DNA from: Pratylenchus scribneri
Taxonomy: Eukaryota > Nematoda > Chromadorea > Rhabditida > Pratylenchidae
NCBI GenBank assembly: GCA_030063045.1
Contig: JAQSEB010000020.1
Location: 3,224,001 to 3,288,000, forward strand
Reading direction: 5' to 3'
DNA length: 64,000 bases
Part shown: piece by piece, positions 16,431 through 28,700 of the stretch
Numbering within the stretch: the stretch's first letter is position 1
Layout: each line of letters opens with the position of its first letter
The notes under the pieces: generated by a model
Seen by the model: the letters and a program-made list of their open reading frames with translations, nothing else
Told to the model about the DNA's origin: nothing
Databases searched by the model: none
Translations under genes and position numbers: made by a program

Positions 16431-17604
16431 GCTTAATTGCCTGTCTAAAGAGGCTGAATTTTGAGTCTAATTTTTCTCCTGTCTAAAGGGGCTGAATTTT
16501 GAGTCTAATTTTTCTCCTGTCTAGAGGGGCTGAATTTTGAGTCTAATTTGGAGGATTTTGAATTAAACTATATAAAAAGGTTTTTCGACATTCTGGGGTG
16601 TGCGGAAATCAAAAAGGAGGTGCGCAGGATATAGTCAGATATAGGAGGATTAAGGTGGATATAGGGGGATTAAGGTGGATATAGGAGGATTAAGGTGGAT
16701 ATAGAGGGATTAAGCCCCGAAATTGAGGGGAAATGGCCTGGAGGGCCAGTGGACGGTCGGGGAAGGGTAACAAAGGCCCGGAATGTGCGCGGGATATATG
16801 CGGATATAGGGGGATTAAGGTGGATTAAGCTTAGTTAGGGGCTAGGGATTAGGGTTATGGTTAGGGGCGGCATGGGATCTAGGGGTTTAGGGGTTCGGAG
16901 CACGTAGGATATAGTCAGATATAGGAGGATTAAGGTGGATATAGGGGGATTAAGCTTAGTTAGGGGCTAGGGATTAGGGTTATGGTTAGGGGCGGCATGG
17001 GATCTAGGGATTTAGGGGTTCGGAGCACGTAGGATATAGTCAGATATAGGAGGATTAAGGTGGATATAGGGGGATTAAGCTTAGTTAGGGGCTAGGGATT
17101 AGGGTTAGGGGTTCGGAGCATAGGATTCTCGCGAAGCCGGAAGCAAACAGCCAAACCAAGACTCACGACCATCCATTTCGAGGCTTAATCCGGCTTAATC
17201 CCCTTAATCCACGTATATCCCCTTATATCCGGCCATATCCTACCCACTCTCAGGGCCTTCAGCCCATCTCCCGACCTTCCACTGGCCCTACGGACCAATT
17301 TTCATCTATTTCGGGGCTTAATCCCCTTCCTTATATCCACCTTAATCCTCCTATATCCACCTTAATCCCCCTATATCCACCTTAATTTCTCTATATCCGG
17401 ATTAATCCTGCGCACCTCCTTTTTGATTTCCGCACACCCCAGAATGTCGAAAAACCTTTTTATATAGTTTAATTCAAAATCCTCCAAATTAGACTCAAAA
17501 TTCAGCCCCTTTAGACAGGAGAAAAATTAGACTCAAAATTCAGCCCCTTTAGACAGGAGAAAAATTAGACTCAAAATTCAGCCTCTTTAGACAGGCAATT
17601 AAGC
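16431..17604. mobile_element. 1.17 kb foldback element with TTAA at both ends
   Basis: Left arm 16431-16630 and right arm 17405-17604 are near-perfect inverted repeats of about 200 bp. Each arm carries three subrepeats of about 38 bp built on CCTGTCTAAAGGGGCTGAAT followed by TTTGAGTCTAATTTTT. The outer ends read GCTTAATTGCC and GGCAATTAAGC, so TTAA is at both edges and could be a piggyBac-like target duplication or part of the repeat. The interior has direct and inverted runs of GGATTAAGGTGGATATAGG and a tandem unit of 125 bp (copies near 16901 and 17026) containing telomere-like GGGCTAGGGATTAGGGTTA. No transposase ORF. Confidence 0.8.
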
Positions 17605-17890
17605 CCCACGTAAGACTAAAAAGACCTACAACTACATCCAAACACCTACATTAGTTATTTTACTTAATTGTTGTACATTTTCAGCTTGTTTATTTTACGT
17701 TCTACTTTTCCCTATGCTCCACAACAGTCCTAGTCCCAGCTCCCAGTCCTAGCTGATAGCTGAATTTTAAAAATAACATGCTTTAAAAATGTAAATAAAT
17801 AAATATTTTTTTCAGCAAATCCGCAGACAACAATTCTTTTTCTTAATATTCAAAAACTAAGAATCAACTTCATTATTGTCAAATCGAGAG
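17605..17890. other. 5' flank of the calponin-homology gene
   Basis: AT-rich sequence; no gene seen. A 3' splice-like TTTTTTCAG at about 17805-17814 could serve trans-splicing of the following gene. Confidence 0.3.
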
Positions 17891-18721
17891 ATGGCAGCAA
17901 AACGTGAGAATGAGCAATCATTGGCAGAAGAATGTGCCGAACTGAAGAATAAAGTGATCAAATTGAACGAGGAGAAAGCCGAATTCATATCAAAAATGGA
18001 GGAAATGGTGAAAGAATACAAAGAGAAGGTAGCGGCTTAAGCAAATTTTACTTACTTAAATGTTCATTTTCAGTCGGTTACTTCATCATTGGATGGAAAA
18101 CAACGCAAAATGTCACCGTGCAAAGGCCGAGAAGCATTCTATGCGATGATTGACGAATGGAATTTCCAAGGTGAAAGAGAAATTGAGAAGGTTAGCAATT
18201 TTCATTACTTGTTCATTCTCTTATTATATTTAAATTCAGATGAACTACAAAGTGCTGCGTTGGTTGGAGAAGACTGTGAATGTTTTTCGCCTGAATCAAT
18301 GGTCTACGACGGTCACACCCAAAGGATTTTTGGAATATTTGGCTGATGGATTCATGCTTTGCCGACTTGCAAGTGCCCTTAGTGAGTATCAAATCAATGC
18401 GAATCCAGCGGAAAAGAAGAAATGCTATGAATTCTTCTACAAATTCGCAAAAGAAAAGGCAAAACTGGCAGATGGATGTGTAAGTTTTTTTGGTTGAATT
18501 AAATATTATGCCATTTTTTTCAGATCTTTCTTGAGGACGAATTATTTGGCCAAACTTACGAAGACTACAAAAGCGTGTTCTATACGCTTTACAAATTGGC
18601 AACTCAAACGAAGGAGAAATTCAACAAGAAGACAATGTGGGAGATTGAGCATGAAGACAATGAGGACGAAATCAAGAAAGAAGGAATGCGTTTGCCAATT
18701 GGAACAAGCATTGGCTGTTAA
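17891..18721 (+). CDS. Calponin-homology (CH) domain protein with N-terminal coiled coil
   Basis: Predicted actin- or cytoskeleton-associated protein. Four exons: 17891-18028, 18074-18190, 18240-18479 and 18524-18721, about 230 residues. Residues 1-50 are a charged coiled coil (AAKRENEQSLAEECAELKNK...). Then a CH-like fold: YKVLRWLEKTVNVFRL, LADGFMLCRLASALSEYQIN (matches the LxxGxxLCxLxN core), YEFFYKFAKEKAKL, IFLEDELFGQTYEDYKSVFY and TLYKLATQTKEKF, the last two matching the DLFE...SVVxTLxxLA helix of calponin/transgelin CH domains. The C-terminus is acidic (EIEHEDNEDEIKKEG) and there is no calponin repeat. Transgelin has the CH domain first, so the leading coil is atypical. The actin-binding claim is inference. 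Confidence 0.75.
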
Positions 18722-18945
18722 ATGGAATATAAATATTATGATATTTATTGTTAAATAATTCTGAGCACTGATTTATTTATGAAAGATTGACTTCATTTTC
18801 AGTCATTTGAAATAAAATTGATATTTATTATTGATAAATGATTATAAAACTTGGTTTTAAAACTAATTAATATTTAAAGAAATATTTTTACTTTATTGAT
18901 TATCGATTAAATAATCTACCAATTCATTTATAACATTTTAGAATC

Positions 18946-20280
18946 ATGGGCAATTCCGCTTCAAAGCAATTCAATGATCAACAAAAACAAATGCATGTTT
19001 TCACTTCAATTAGAATCGTTAATCACAATAATTCAGTTGCCTTCCTGTTGAAACTTGGACGGACATTCTTCTGTTTATTTCCCGCAATGAATTGGCCCAA
19101 ACTGTGTCCCTGACTAATTGGCTTTTCAATGCAATTTCGCGGCCACGCATCGATGAACACAATAAACGGATTGTTCCATCATTGGTTTGTGTTTATTATC
19201 TACCTTCAATTATTATTTTTTCTTATAGCGTTTTTCAAATAATGGAAATAGAATGGCCAAACTACGATTTTCAAGGTCGTTTGTACAAATTCCAATTGCT
19301 CAAGTGCAACCACCAATCAATATTCTCGGTTTTGAACGATTGAGTTTTCGGTAAGTCGCTTAAATACAAAAATTGAAGCCTTCATTTTATTATTTTAGCT
19401 TTATTAACCATCAAACACTGGAATTTATGCGCCTAATCAATCCATTTTTGGGGACAAATGTTTCGCTTCGAATGAGGAATCCAAATGAAAGTGCAAATTT
19501 TATTCAACAATTGTTCAAAATAATTCAAGAAATTTTCTTTGAAAAATCCCTGCCAATGCCAATTCATCAATTGTGTAACATAATTCAAGGTATTTGCTTT
19601 GGAAAATCCTATTGAATATATATTAAATTTAAACATTTAGGAAATGTCTCAAAACTGGCCACGACTAGCAACAATTTTAATTTGCTGAACATGGAATTCC
19701 TCAAAACAATCCAATTTGTTCAACTTGATGAAGGAAATGCCATAAATGAGCACATTCTTGAGTGGATTCATTCTCCTTTGGATGGCAACAAATCACGTTA
19801 CATATTCATGTACACTTACGATATCCATGAATTTGTGGAAAGTTGCAAAAAGGTAAATTAACCATTATTTCCTTTTGATTGAGCCTCCTTTAGGCAAAAT
19901 TGATAATCCCAATAGAATATAGAATGTTGAAAATTTTAATATTTTTTATTACAGCGCTTCATGGAATCAATTGTGCCAGTCTCATTCATTTTCCATTTCG
20001 ATGAAGATGAAGAAACTTTGATGATTTGGGGTGAACCGACTTTATTCAGGTAAAAATGGAACAAAAATTTGGAACCTTTGTTAATGCAAATTTTTCTTTT
20101 TAAAGCATTGAAAATCATCAAACCGGAGAGCAATTAACCCTTGGATGGTTCAACGATGAAGGAAGGAGCTATTTCATGTTATGCCGATTCAAAATTGGTG
20201 ATGATCAAGGATGGCGACAAATTATGCGAAAAGTGAACAACCCAAATGAGAAACGAACAAGATTGAGAATTAAATTGTGA
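18946..20280 (+). CDS. Nematode F-box protein, 5' end out of frame (possible pseudogene)
   Basis: Substrate adaptor of SCF ubiquitin ligases, from a family expanded in parasitic nematodes. The body reads cleanly: F-box LPVETWTDILLFISRNELAQ then TVSLTNWLFNAISRPRI (19039-19184); exons 19229-19350 (VQPPINILGFERLSFR), 19399-19589, 19641-19852, 19955-20049 and 20106-20280. The end is ENHQTGEQLTLGWFNDEGRS ... YFMLCRFKIGDD. The N-terminal exon from 18946 (MGNSASKQFNDQQKQMH) cannot be joined to the F-box in frame by any GT-AG or GC-AG pair: the 3' splice site before the F-box (TTCAG at 19035) needs two left-over bases and all donors leave none. Either there is a 1-base change, the gene is decaying, or translation starts elsewhere. 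The remaining exons have no stops, so any decay would be recent. Confidence 0.72.
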
Positions 20281-20548
20281 TGTAAATATGAAGATTATTA
20301 TTATGCTATTATTATTATTAAATGTTATTGTTTTTGTCCATTATCCTGCTGATAAATGCTATTTTATTAATAGAATAATCCTTTAAAAATCTGTGTCAAA
20401 TTTTTGAACATTAAAAATATCTTTTAAAGGGATTTGTCCTGCTTCCTGCAACTTTTTTGGTTGTATTCAATCACCAACATATTAACACATTTTTTATACA
20501 ATAAATGAGGACATAAGCATATAATAATCATTTTAATATAAAATATAA

Positions 20549-22042
20549 TTATTTCTTTTCATCACCCTTTTCTATTTCCCCATTTGAAAATTCCTCCAAT
20601 TCTTCATAACAAGGTGGTGGTGGAATTGCCGCTGAAGAATTTGGAGTTGACGTGCAGGCATTTAACTGGAAAATCAAAATTTTTAGATTAAATATTAAAT
20701 TTTTAAATTAATTAAAAATTTGATTTATATTACCGAAGCTAAGCCAGCCAATCCGGCACTTCCACTGGACGATGATGGTGTTATTGTGTTAGGGAGTAGA
20801 GCATTCATGCTTAAAAATACATTTAATTTTATTGAATAAGATTAAATTTTAATATTTATTTTTATATTCTGATATACATAAAAAATTACTATTAGCAATT
20901 TTTGAAAATTTATAGTTGACACCTGCTCGATGAAACAATGGAAACGCAGCTCCTTCCACTTCTAGGCATTTTCCTCCTCCCCGTTGGGGCCAGAATCCAT
21001 CCAGTCGCACAACCCCCAACGGCATTCACATTTCGAATTGACCTTCCACCACCACCGTAGGATGAGGAGGGTATTGATGCGGCCGAAGTGCTTTCGGTGT
21101 CATTCTCTGCCGACGATTGGGAAGGGGCGCCATCGGCACATCGAAATGAATTGCGCAAAAGAAGGAGAAGTGAAGGGGAATGGCCATTTCGACGGGTTGG
21201 CCCCATTCGATGGGTGGCCACCGATGAAGATGGTCGATGATGGTGATGACCACCTGCGTTTTATTTAATTTAATCATTTTTAGACGTAATTTGGTTATTT
21301 AACAGTTTCAATAAAATATATAAAAATTAATTTTTTTGACCATTTCCTCTGGGCATCCAAAGCATTAGTGAATAGTCCGGAGGCAAAATTCCACCAAAAC
21401 AACGGGAATTGAAACGAATTGACGAATCGGGACTAAATTTGGATCATATAATAATTTTATTTTGGAAATTAAATTAATTAAAAAGTCAATTTTTCCACCT
21501 TCCAGCTTTTGCCAATTTCATGAGGAAAAGTGTGCAAATGACGGCCATTGAAATGAGCATAAAAACGCCAAAAAGAAAGGTCAAATGCTCTTCGGGCACT
21601 TCATCGGGTGGAGTCTGGAAAAATACAAAAATATTATTTTATTTAATAATTTAAATAATATATGCCTTCAAATTCATGGATGGAGAGGGTGGTCCAAATT
21701 TTGGATATGATCGCTGGAAAAGTGAAGTAACTGAGGCTTAAAAATTTAATAAAAATTAAATCTTTTGTAAAATTTTACCGGATCGATTTTCCCCTCCCAG
21801 CAATTCTTGGCCAAATTCCATGGAGGAATTTTGTGGACGGAAATTTATACCAATTTTTGCCTTTTTTGAGCCAAAATTACAAAATGGGACTCTGAAAAGA
21901 ATAAATAATATTTAATTATATTTTTAAATATTTTTAAATTAATTTACTTTTCTGGGACATTGAGGAGTCGAATTAATTGGCAGCAAATTTCCTCCTCAAT
22001 ATTTGCTTGGACCGCACAAAAATGCAATGTTTTATTGGTCAT
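20549..22042 (-). CDS. Predicted single-pass membrane protein with PPxY tail, family not recognised
   Basis: Exons on the minus strand join into one frame: MTNKTLHFCAVQANIEEEIC... (from 22042), VPFCNFGSKKAKIGINFRPQ, SVTSLFQRSYPKFGPPSPS, then one hydrophobic helix (HLTFLFGVFMLISMAVICTL), a basic anchor KLAKAGR, RFNSRCFGGILPPDYSLMLW, a long Ser/Gly/His-rich tail with HHHHRPSSS, and the C-terminus IPPPPCYEELEEF. The last contains a PPCY sequence (PPxY), a ligand for WW domains of Nedd4-type ubiquitin ligases. Cysteines and three N-glycosylation sites (NKT, NSS, NRS) lie before the helix, suggesting it is outside the cell. The intron after SMNLK uses a GC donor (about 21665). An upstream exon up to 22299 (frame-compatible, MGPAVGRILGSISRRYG) may belong; no signal peptide is visible, so the true start is unknown. 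Layout resembles Shisa/WBP1-type proteins but homology is unproven. Confidence 0.6.
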
Positions 22043-22299
22043 TTCTGTTAAAAAAATATGGAATAATATTTTAAATAATTCAAAAAAATATTTCAAAAAA
22101 TATTTTTTAAGTAACTTGATGCTTCTTTTTTGTTGGGGACACAAAAATGTGCCATCAAGAATGGCATCCCATATCTTCGGGAAATGGAACCAAGTATTCG
22201 TCCAACTGCTGGTCCCATGGCAATCTTGGAATTGGCCAATTGGAGGGTCGCCCCCTTCGCGACCTTTTTTGTGCGGGAAAGGGATCCTTCGCCTCTCAT

Positions 22300-22767
22300 T
22301 TGTCATCCGGCTGCCCCCACCCAAAAAGGGCCACCTCAAATTGGGGGCCAAAGGGGCATTTCTATAGCCAATCCCTCCTTTCGAAGAGGGCACACATTTT
22401 CCGTCGTTTTGCCTCTTCCATTTCCATCACTCCTCCTTATTTCCGCCATTCACCCTTCTTCACTCACCCTTCTTGGCCCCTCGGCTTTTCCACTCAGTCA
22501 TTCAAATTCCTCCATTCTTTGAGTGAAACCTCCCAAGGGGGAGGGAAAGGAACAATGGCACTGTGAATGTGAATTGTGAAGTGAAGTGGGATTGGCCAAA
22601 TGGGTCACCAAAATTTTGTAAAAATATATATCTAAATGGGGTCAAATATTCAAAATAAACGGAGTAAAAATTTGAGAATTTTGAGGAGCTAAATAATTAA
22701 TATTTAATTTATGATTATAATTTAAGGAGGAAAATTTGATTAATTTTAAAGAAAAAGAATCTACAAA
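22300..22767. other. Divergent promoter region with GC-richer patch
   Basis: Between the minus-strand membrane gene and the plus-strand myosin-like gene. 22200-22560 is markedly more GC-rich and pyrimidine-rich on the plus strand than its surroundings, with several overlapping open frames but no recognisable protein. A shared regulatory region is plausible. Confidence 0.35.
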
Positions 22768-25700
22768 ATGGAATCCGCCACAATTGAAAACAGCAATGAA
22801 AATAATAGTGTCAATCGGCCCTTTTTATCATACAATAATTTTAGGAAAATTTCATTGGAAAAATTGGAACAGGAAAATGGCCAAAATGAAAATTGTAAAC
22901 AAAAACAAATTAATTAAAATAATTTTCCTCTAATTTTAGATGAATTTTGCGCCGAAAATGGACTATCTCCAATCCAAAAAGGGCAACATTCAATTTGCCG
23001 AGTGATTCGTCGATTTCCGGATGGACGATGTTGGATTGAGATGGGCGGCCATGAATTATTATTGGCGGCAAAAAATGGGGAAATAAATACAAAAGAGGAT
23101 GGGGAAGAGGTCAAAAATAATTTTAATTAATTTTAATTTAATTTTTATTTAATTTTAATTAATTAAATTAATTAATTTTAATTCAACTTAAAATCAATTT
23201 ATATTAAAAATATTTTGGACATTTTCCCCTTTATTTTTGAATGAATGAATATTCAATTTTTTACCCTAAAATTGATTCGATGATCGAATCTAATCAAATC
23301 CATCCAATCTTTTTTCCCTCCAACCAAATTCTCATTCCCTTTTTGTCGGCTCATCCAACCATTCAAAGAAGAAAGGATGGATGATATTTTCTTGTTTTCC
23401 TCCCCTCAAGTCCATTCATTTTCGCATAAATGGACATTACATTAATTTACTCATTTTATCTCGGATGGGCTTTTTTTAATGAAATTGTCCAAAAAATTTA
23501 TTTAAAAAATTATTTTTAAAAAATTATATTTAAAAATTTAAATTAATAATATTTTTAGGAATGTGCCCAAAATTCGGCCGGCTCAAATAATCATTTTTTC
23601 TGCGTCAATTCCCATTTGAAAAATTGCATTTTTGCCAACCATTCCCCAACAATGGCCTCATTCAATCAAAGAAATCAATCCACAATTGGAATTGGGGGTA
23701 ATTTATTAAAATTAATTAGTTTTTAAAATTCATTTTACTAATTTAATTAATTAAAAAATGATTTAATATTTTCAAAGGATACCCAGAAAGGCTACCATTT
23801 CCGGCATTTTGTCGTGTATTTCGGTGCATTTTGCATCCAATTGGCCAAAAATCCGCTGAATTTGAAGACAGCAGGGAATTTGCCCGAAACATTTTGGAAT
23901 GTGCTCAAATTGCCGAACATCGATATCGGCTTGGATTGTCCCAAATTCTCTTGCAAAGGTCCTTCAAAAAAAGGAAATATTTAGTAAAATTTAAAAATTT
24001 TACAGAGAAGTTTTGGATGAATTAATTGTCAAAAGGAATTTTGCCATTTTGCCGGCCATAATTGCATTTCAAGTAATTAAAATTTAAAAATTAATTTTTC
24101 GATTTATTTTTAGGCGAATTGTCGACGTTATTTGGTCAAGAAAAAATTATTAAAATGGCAAAAGGAAGAGGAGGCCATTTTTTGTATTCAAACAAATTTG
24201 GAAGCATGGCAGTGTATGAAAAGCAGTAATTGGTGGAAATTATTCACACAAATTAGACCGCTAATTCCAATTACAAGGTCAATATTCTCATTTATAAAAT
24301 TAATATTTATTATTTAATATTATTTAATTAAAATTAATATTTTCCCTTTTTATAATTTTGCCATTTTCAGTTCGGATGAGAAGGAACGCCTTTGGCGAGA
24401 ACAAACTGCCCAATTGGAATTGGAACTGGACGAAATGCGATCAGAAATGTCCCGGGCCCAACTTGAATTGGAATCCACAAAAAAGGCTAAGGAAATGGCC
24501 GATAAATGGGGCCAAGAAATGAGCAACAAAAATAGAGAAATTCAAATGGAATTGGAGAATTTGAGGGAACAAAAATTGGCAATCGAGGAAAAAGGCAAGT
24601 TTTTAAAGGCATTTAAAATTTTTTTTAATATGAAATTCGGGAAAATTTTTTCAATAAATAGCCAAGGGCAAAATTGTAAATTAACAAGGAAAAAAAGATA
24701 GTATTGGGCAAAAATACTGTATATAAGACGAAGGAAAAAGAGGGAAGTGGAATTGCCTCTGGGTAAATTCAATAAGAAGAAAGAAATTTTAAATAAAAAT
24801 ACTCAAATCAAATTCATTAATAGGCTAATAAACTACCTAATTAATTTTTAAATTATTAATTAAATTATTAAATTTTTTAAAATTATGATAGTGTAAAAGT
24901 GTCAGAATACAAATTAAAATAAAATTATAGAATAAATTTGTATTTTTATTTATTTTGCAATTTTATAGCTGCAATAATGAAGGCTAATGAACAAAATGAG
25001 GAAAAACCATCAAATGCAGAAGACTGCTGGGAAACCGATGAAAAGGTTGGAACACAATTTGATTTAATAAAAAAATATAATGAGAATTAAAATAATAAAT
25101 ATTTTAATTATATTTATTGAACTAAAATAGACAAATAAAATATATTTTTTTCAAACTTTCATGCATCTATTTTCATAATTTTAAAAATTTTTATTTCTTT
25201 ATTTTTTGAAGAATAGGCTGGATAAATAAATAAATAAAAATAGCCCATTTTCTGCCAATTTATTTCATTCATTTTTTCGCTCATCTATAATGGAAAGGAA
25301 AGGGGAAGTTAAAGAGAATTCTCATAAGGCAACCACTCATATTCCGATGTGGTCTAGTGGTTAGGATCCGTGGTTTTCACCCACGTGGCCGGGGTTCGAT
25401 TCCCCGCATCGGAAGTTCCTTTTTGCGATTTGGCCATAATTTTGTGGCCAACAAAATAAGATCAAAGGTGTAAAAAATTTAAATTCTTTACCATTTAAAA
25501 TTAACTTTTTATGGAAATTTCATGAAATTTTACTGAAATTGATTGAATTTTATAATTTTAGACCAAATAAAAAATTCTATCTTTGTTGGCAAAAAATACC
25601 AAATATTCTCACAAATAAAGGACCTTCCATATCCTTGATAACCTATCCATTATTAAAAAATGCAATGAGTTTTGTACAAAAGTTGAATTTGCAGAAAAAA

Positions 25701-28700
25701 ATAATAATAATTTGTTCCCTCTTTTCTTTATAATTTGTTTGGCCAATGGTTTATTGGCCTGACTGTTTTTTATTGGGGAATAGGAACAAACAATCGAATC
25801 GATTCGTTTTTTCCCCAACTTTCTCACACAATTCCACCGCATTCGCAGCATCGTCCAAATAAAAGGCCATAAAAATATTATTCACATTTCGAATTCCATT
25901 TTTTCGCTCCTTCCATTTACACACTTTTAAAATATAGGTAAAAATTTTGCGCAATAAAATGTGTGGGAAGGCTGATTACGCATGAAAATTTTATTTGATT
26001 AATTATTGTTTAAAAATAGACATGAATTTTCCAGAAAATTTCCCCACATTTAATTTTTATTTGCAAAAATGTTGTTTTTAAAATAACACTTTTTTGTCAA
26101 AATAAATTATTAAAATTTTGAATTTCAGACAATGAATTTGAAGCGTCAATTGGCCGATGCAATCGATCGAGAACATTTTGCGCAGCAAAAGGCCCAAAGG
26201 GCTTTGGAACAATTGAAGGACCTGGAGGCGGAAATGGACGATTTACGGGGCAAAAATGAACGAATGGAGCGAAGGCAAAAAAGGTGCAAAAATAAATCGA
26301 AAATATTAATTCGAAATTGACTTTCATTTTTTCAATAATTTTCCAGTACAAACGATGACCTTTCTCGGGTTCGAGAGCAATTGGATCGAGTATTGGAGCA
26401 AAAAGAGCAATTAGAACGCAAACAATTGGAGACGAATTTGAAGGAGTCCCGAAAACGAAACGAAATTCAAAGGGAAAATGAGGCGAAACAAAATGAATTG
26501 GAACAGATTAGGTGAAATATTCATTTTAATATTTTGTGTGACGCAGGGGTGCCATCTCCAAAAGTCAAAACCCCGGCATTCAGTTTCAAAATCCCGGCAA
26601 AACCCCGGCAAAAATTTTCAAAACCCCGGTAAAAACCCGGCATCTTTTAAAACGTGTTAAAATGCAATTTAAAAGCTTGTAAAAATTTTCTACTTCAGAT
26701 TTATATTTTTAATTGACTTTTTGAGTACATTTTTAATTGACTTTTTGAGCATGTGCCTTATGAAATAAAGATATCATAAGCTTTAAAAATCGGTCTGTCG
26801 TCAAAAAGTTTAGCCAGAAAAAGCCGCGAAGGAAGGAAAAAAATTAGCTAAAAATGGTCCTGATTGGAAGAAAAATTAGTTAAAAATGGCTGCGCACAGA
26901 AAAATTAAAACCAAAAATGGCCGCGCAGCGAAAAATTTGACCAAGAAATGGCCGCGCAGCGAAAAATTTGACCCAGAAATAGCCGCGCAGCGAAAAATTT
27001 GACCCAGAAATAGCCGCGCAGCGAAAAATTTAGCTAAAAATTTAAAAACCCGGCAAAAACACGGCAAATTATGAAAACCCCGGCAAAAACCCGGCATTCC
27101 CAAAACCCCGGCAAAACCCCGGCCAGGACATCAAAACCCCGGTAAATGCCGGGGAAACCCGGTATTATGGCAGCCCTGGTGTGACGTTAGTTTAAAAATT
27201 TAGAATTCTTATTATCTTAGTTAAAATTAGAAATATTAAAGCAAATTTTAATTTATGAGAGAAAGCAAAAAGCATACGGTATTCCGAAGAGAACACAAAG
27301 GAAAAAAAACATTTGGCGAACATTTTCCGGAAAGAAACAATAAAACTTGGCGAACATTTTCCTTAAAGGGAAAAGCTTTCTCCGAGATATCGCAATATTC
27401 TTTTCATTTAAAATTAAATCTAACCAATCCTTCTGTTTTTACTATTTTTTTAAAATAAATTTGAGCATTTTTCACAGAATTCAAAATGAACGACGAATTC
27501 GTCAATTGGAGAGTCAATTAGAGGAGGCAATTGCCGAAAATATGTCATTGATTAAGCAGAAAAATGCGGCAGAAAAGAAAATGGGCGGAAGCCAAATTGG
27601 TTCAATGGCCGGTTCAATGATTGATTTGGCACAAAGGTGTAGAATTTGGAATATTCTTTATTTTTTAAAAGAGAACTAATTTTTGTAAAAATAAACGATT
27701 CATTTAAATTATTTCCACAGTTCATCATCATTGATGAGTGCAAATCGTACACTGAAAAGGAAACTGGCCAAGGCCCTTGCAGTCGTCCAAAGCACCCAAC
27801 AATTGGCCCGGGATCGGGAAAACACATTCGACCGACAAACACAACTTCGAACTCTTCGCCAACAAATTGGTTCGGGAATATAAATTTTAAATTAATTATT
27901 AAAAATTGATTACAGAAGAAGCTGAAACCGAAAAATTGGCTGCATTTCGTGCTCAATTGGCAGCCGAAAATGAATATGCACAAATTCGGGCAGAAGTAAA
28001 CTAAAAAATATTAATTTTATTGGGTTTTTTTAGTTGGACAGTGCATTGAGCACAAAATTGGCTGCTGAACAAAAATTGTTGTTGGCAATTCGTGAAAAGA
28101 ATGCGGCCACGGCATTGGCACATGAACATGATGGACAACTTCAAGTGAGGCGAATTATAATTATTTGAATTATAATTGAAATAATTAACCAAACATAGAA
28201 AGCATTAAAACGCGAAAAAGCATTGACCGAATTCGCTGGGATGGACCAAATCCAAATGCGCACCCAATTAGAACAAATTGCCCAATTGGAGAGGGAATTG
28301 CGGGAATTGAAGGTAAACATGGGGGCGAAAATATTTCAATTTAATTTATATTTGAAGACTGAATTGACAAAAGCATCGGTGGATACGGAATTCAGCAGCC
28401 AAAATTATGTGGAAAGACAGAGGCTGGAAATGACGGAATTGAGGCTGCGAGATTGCCAGGCAAAATTGGAATTGGAACAGGCACAAAGACAGAGGATTGA
28501 GGTGGACAAATAAATCTATAGATTAATTGAAATTGTGCACTTAAGCTTTATTCAATATTTGGAAATTTTACAGTTTAAAAAATTTAATTTTAGAGCTGTC
28601 TTATAACAAAATGAGAGAGTATCATTCACCGATACTTCTGCTGTACCATAATTTTAGGCACTATCTGAAAATATCGAATTTTCTGCAATATTATATATCG

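Noticed and set aside
16640..17120. Possible CRISPR-like or satellite array
   Set aside because: The repeats are inside a foldback element, are irregular in spacing and match its inverted arms; there are no unique spacers of constant length and the genome is a eukaryote's.
22093..22566. Several 130-150 codon frames on both strands
   Set aside because: They fall in a GC-richer patch where stops are rare. Only one minus-strand frame is phase-compatible with the membrane-protein gene, and even that lacks a signal peptide.
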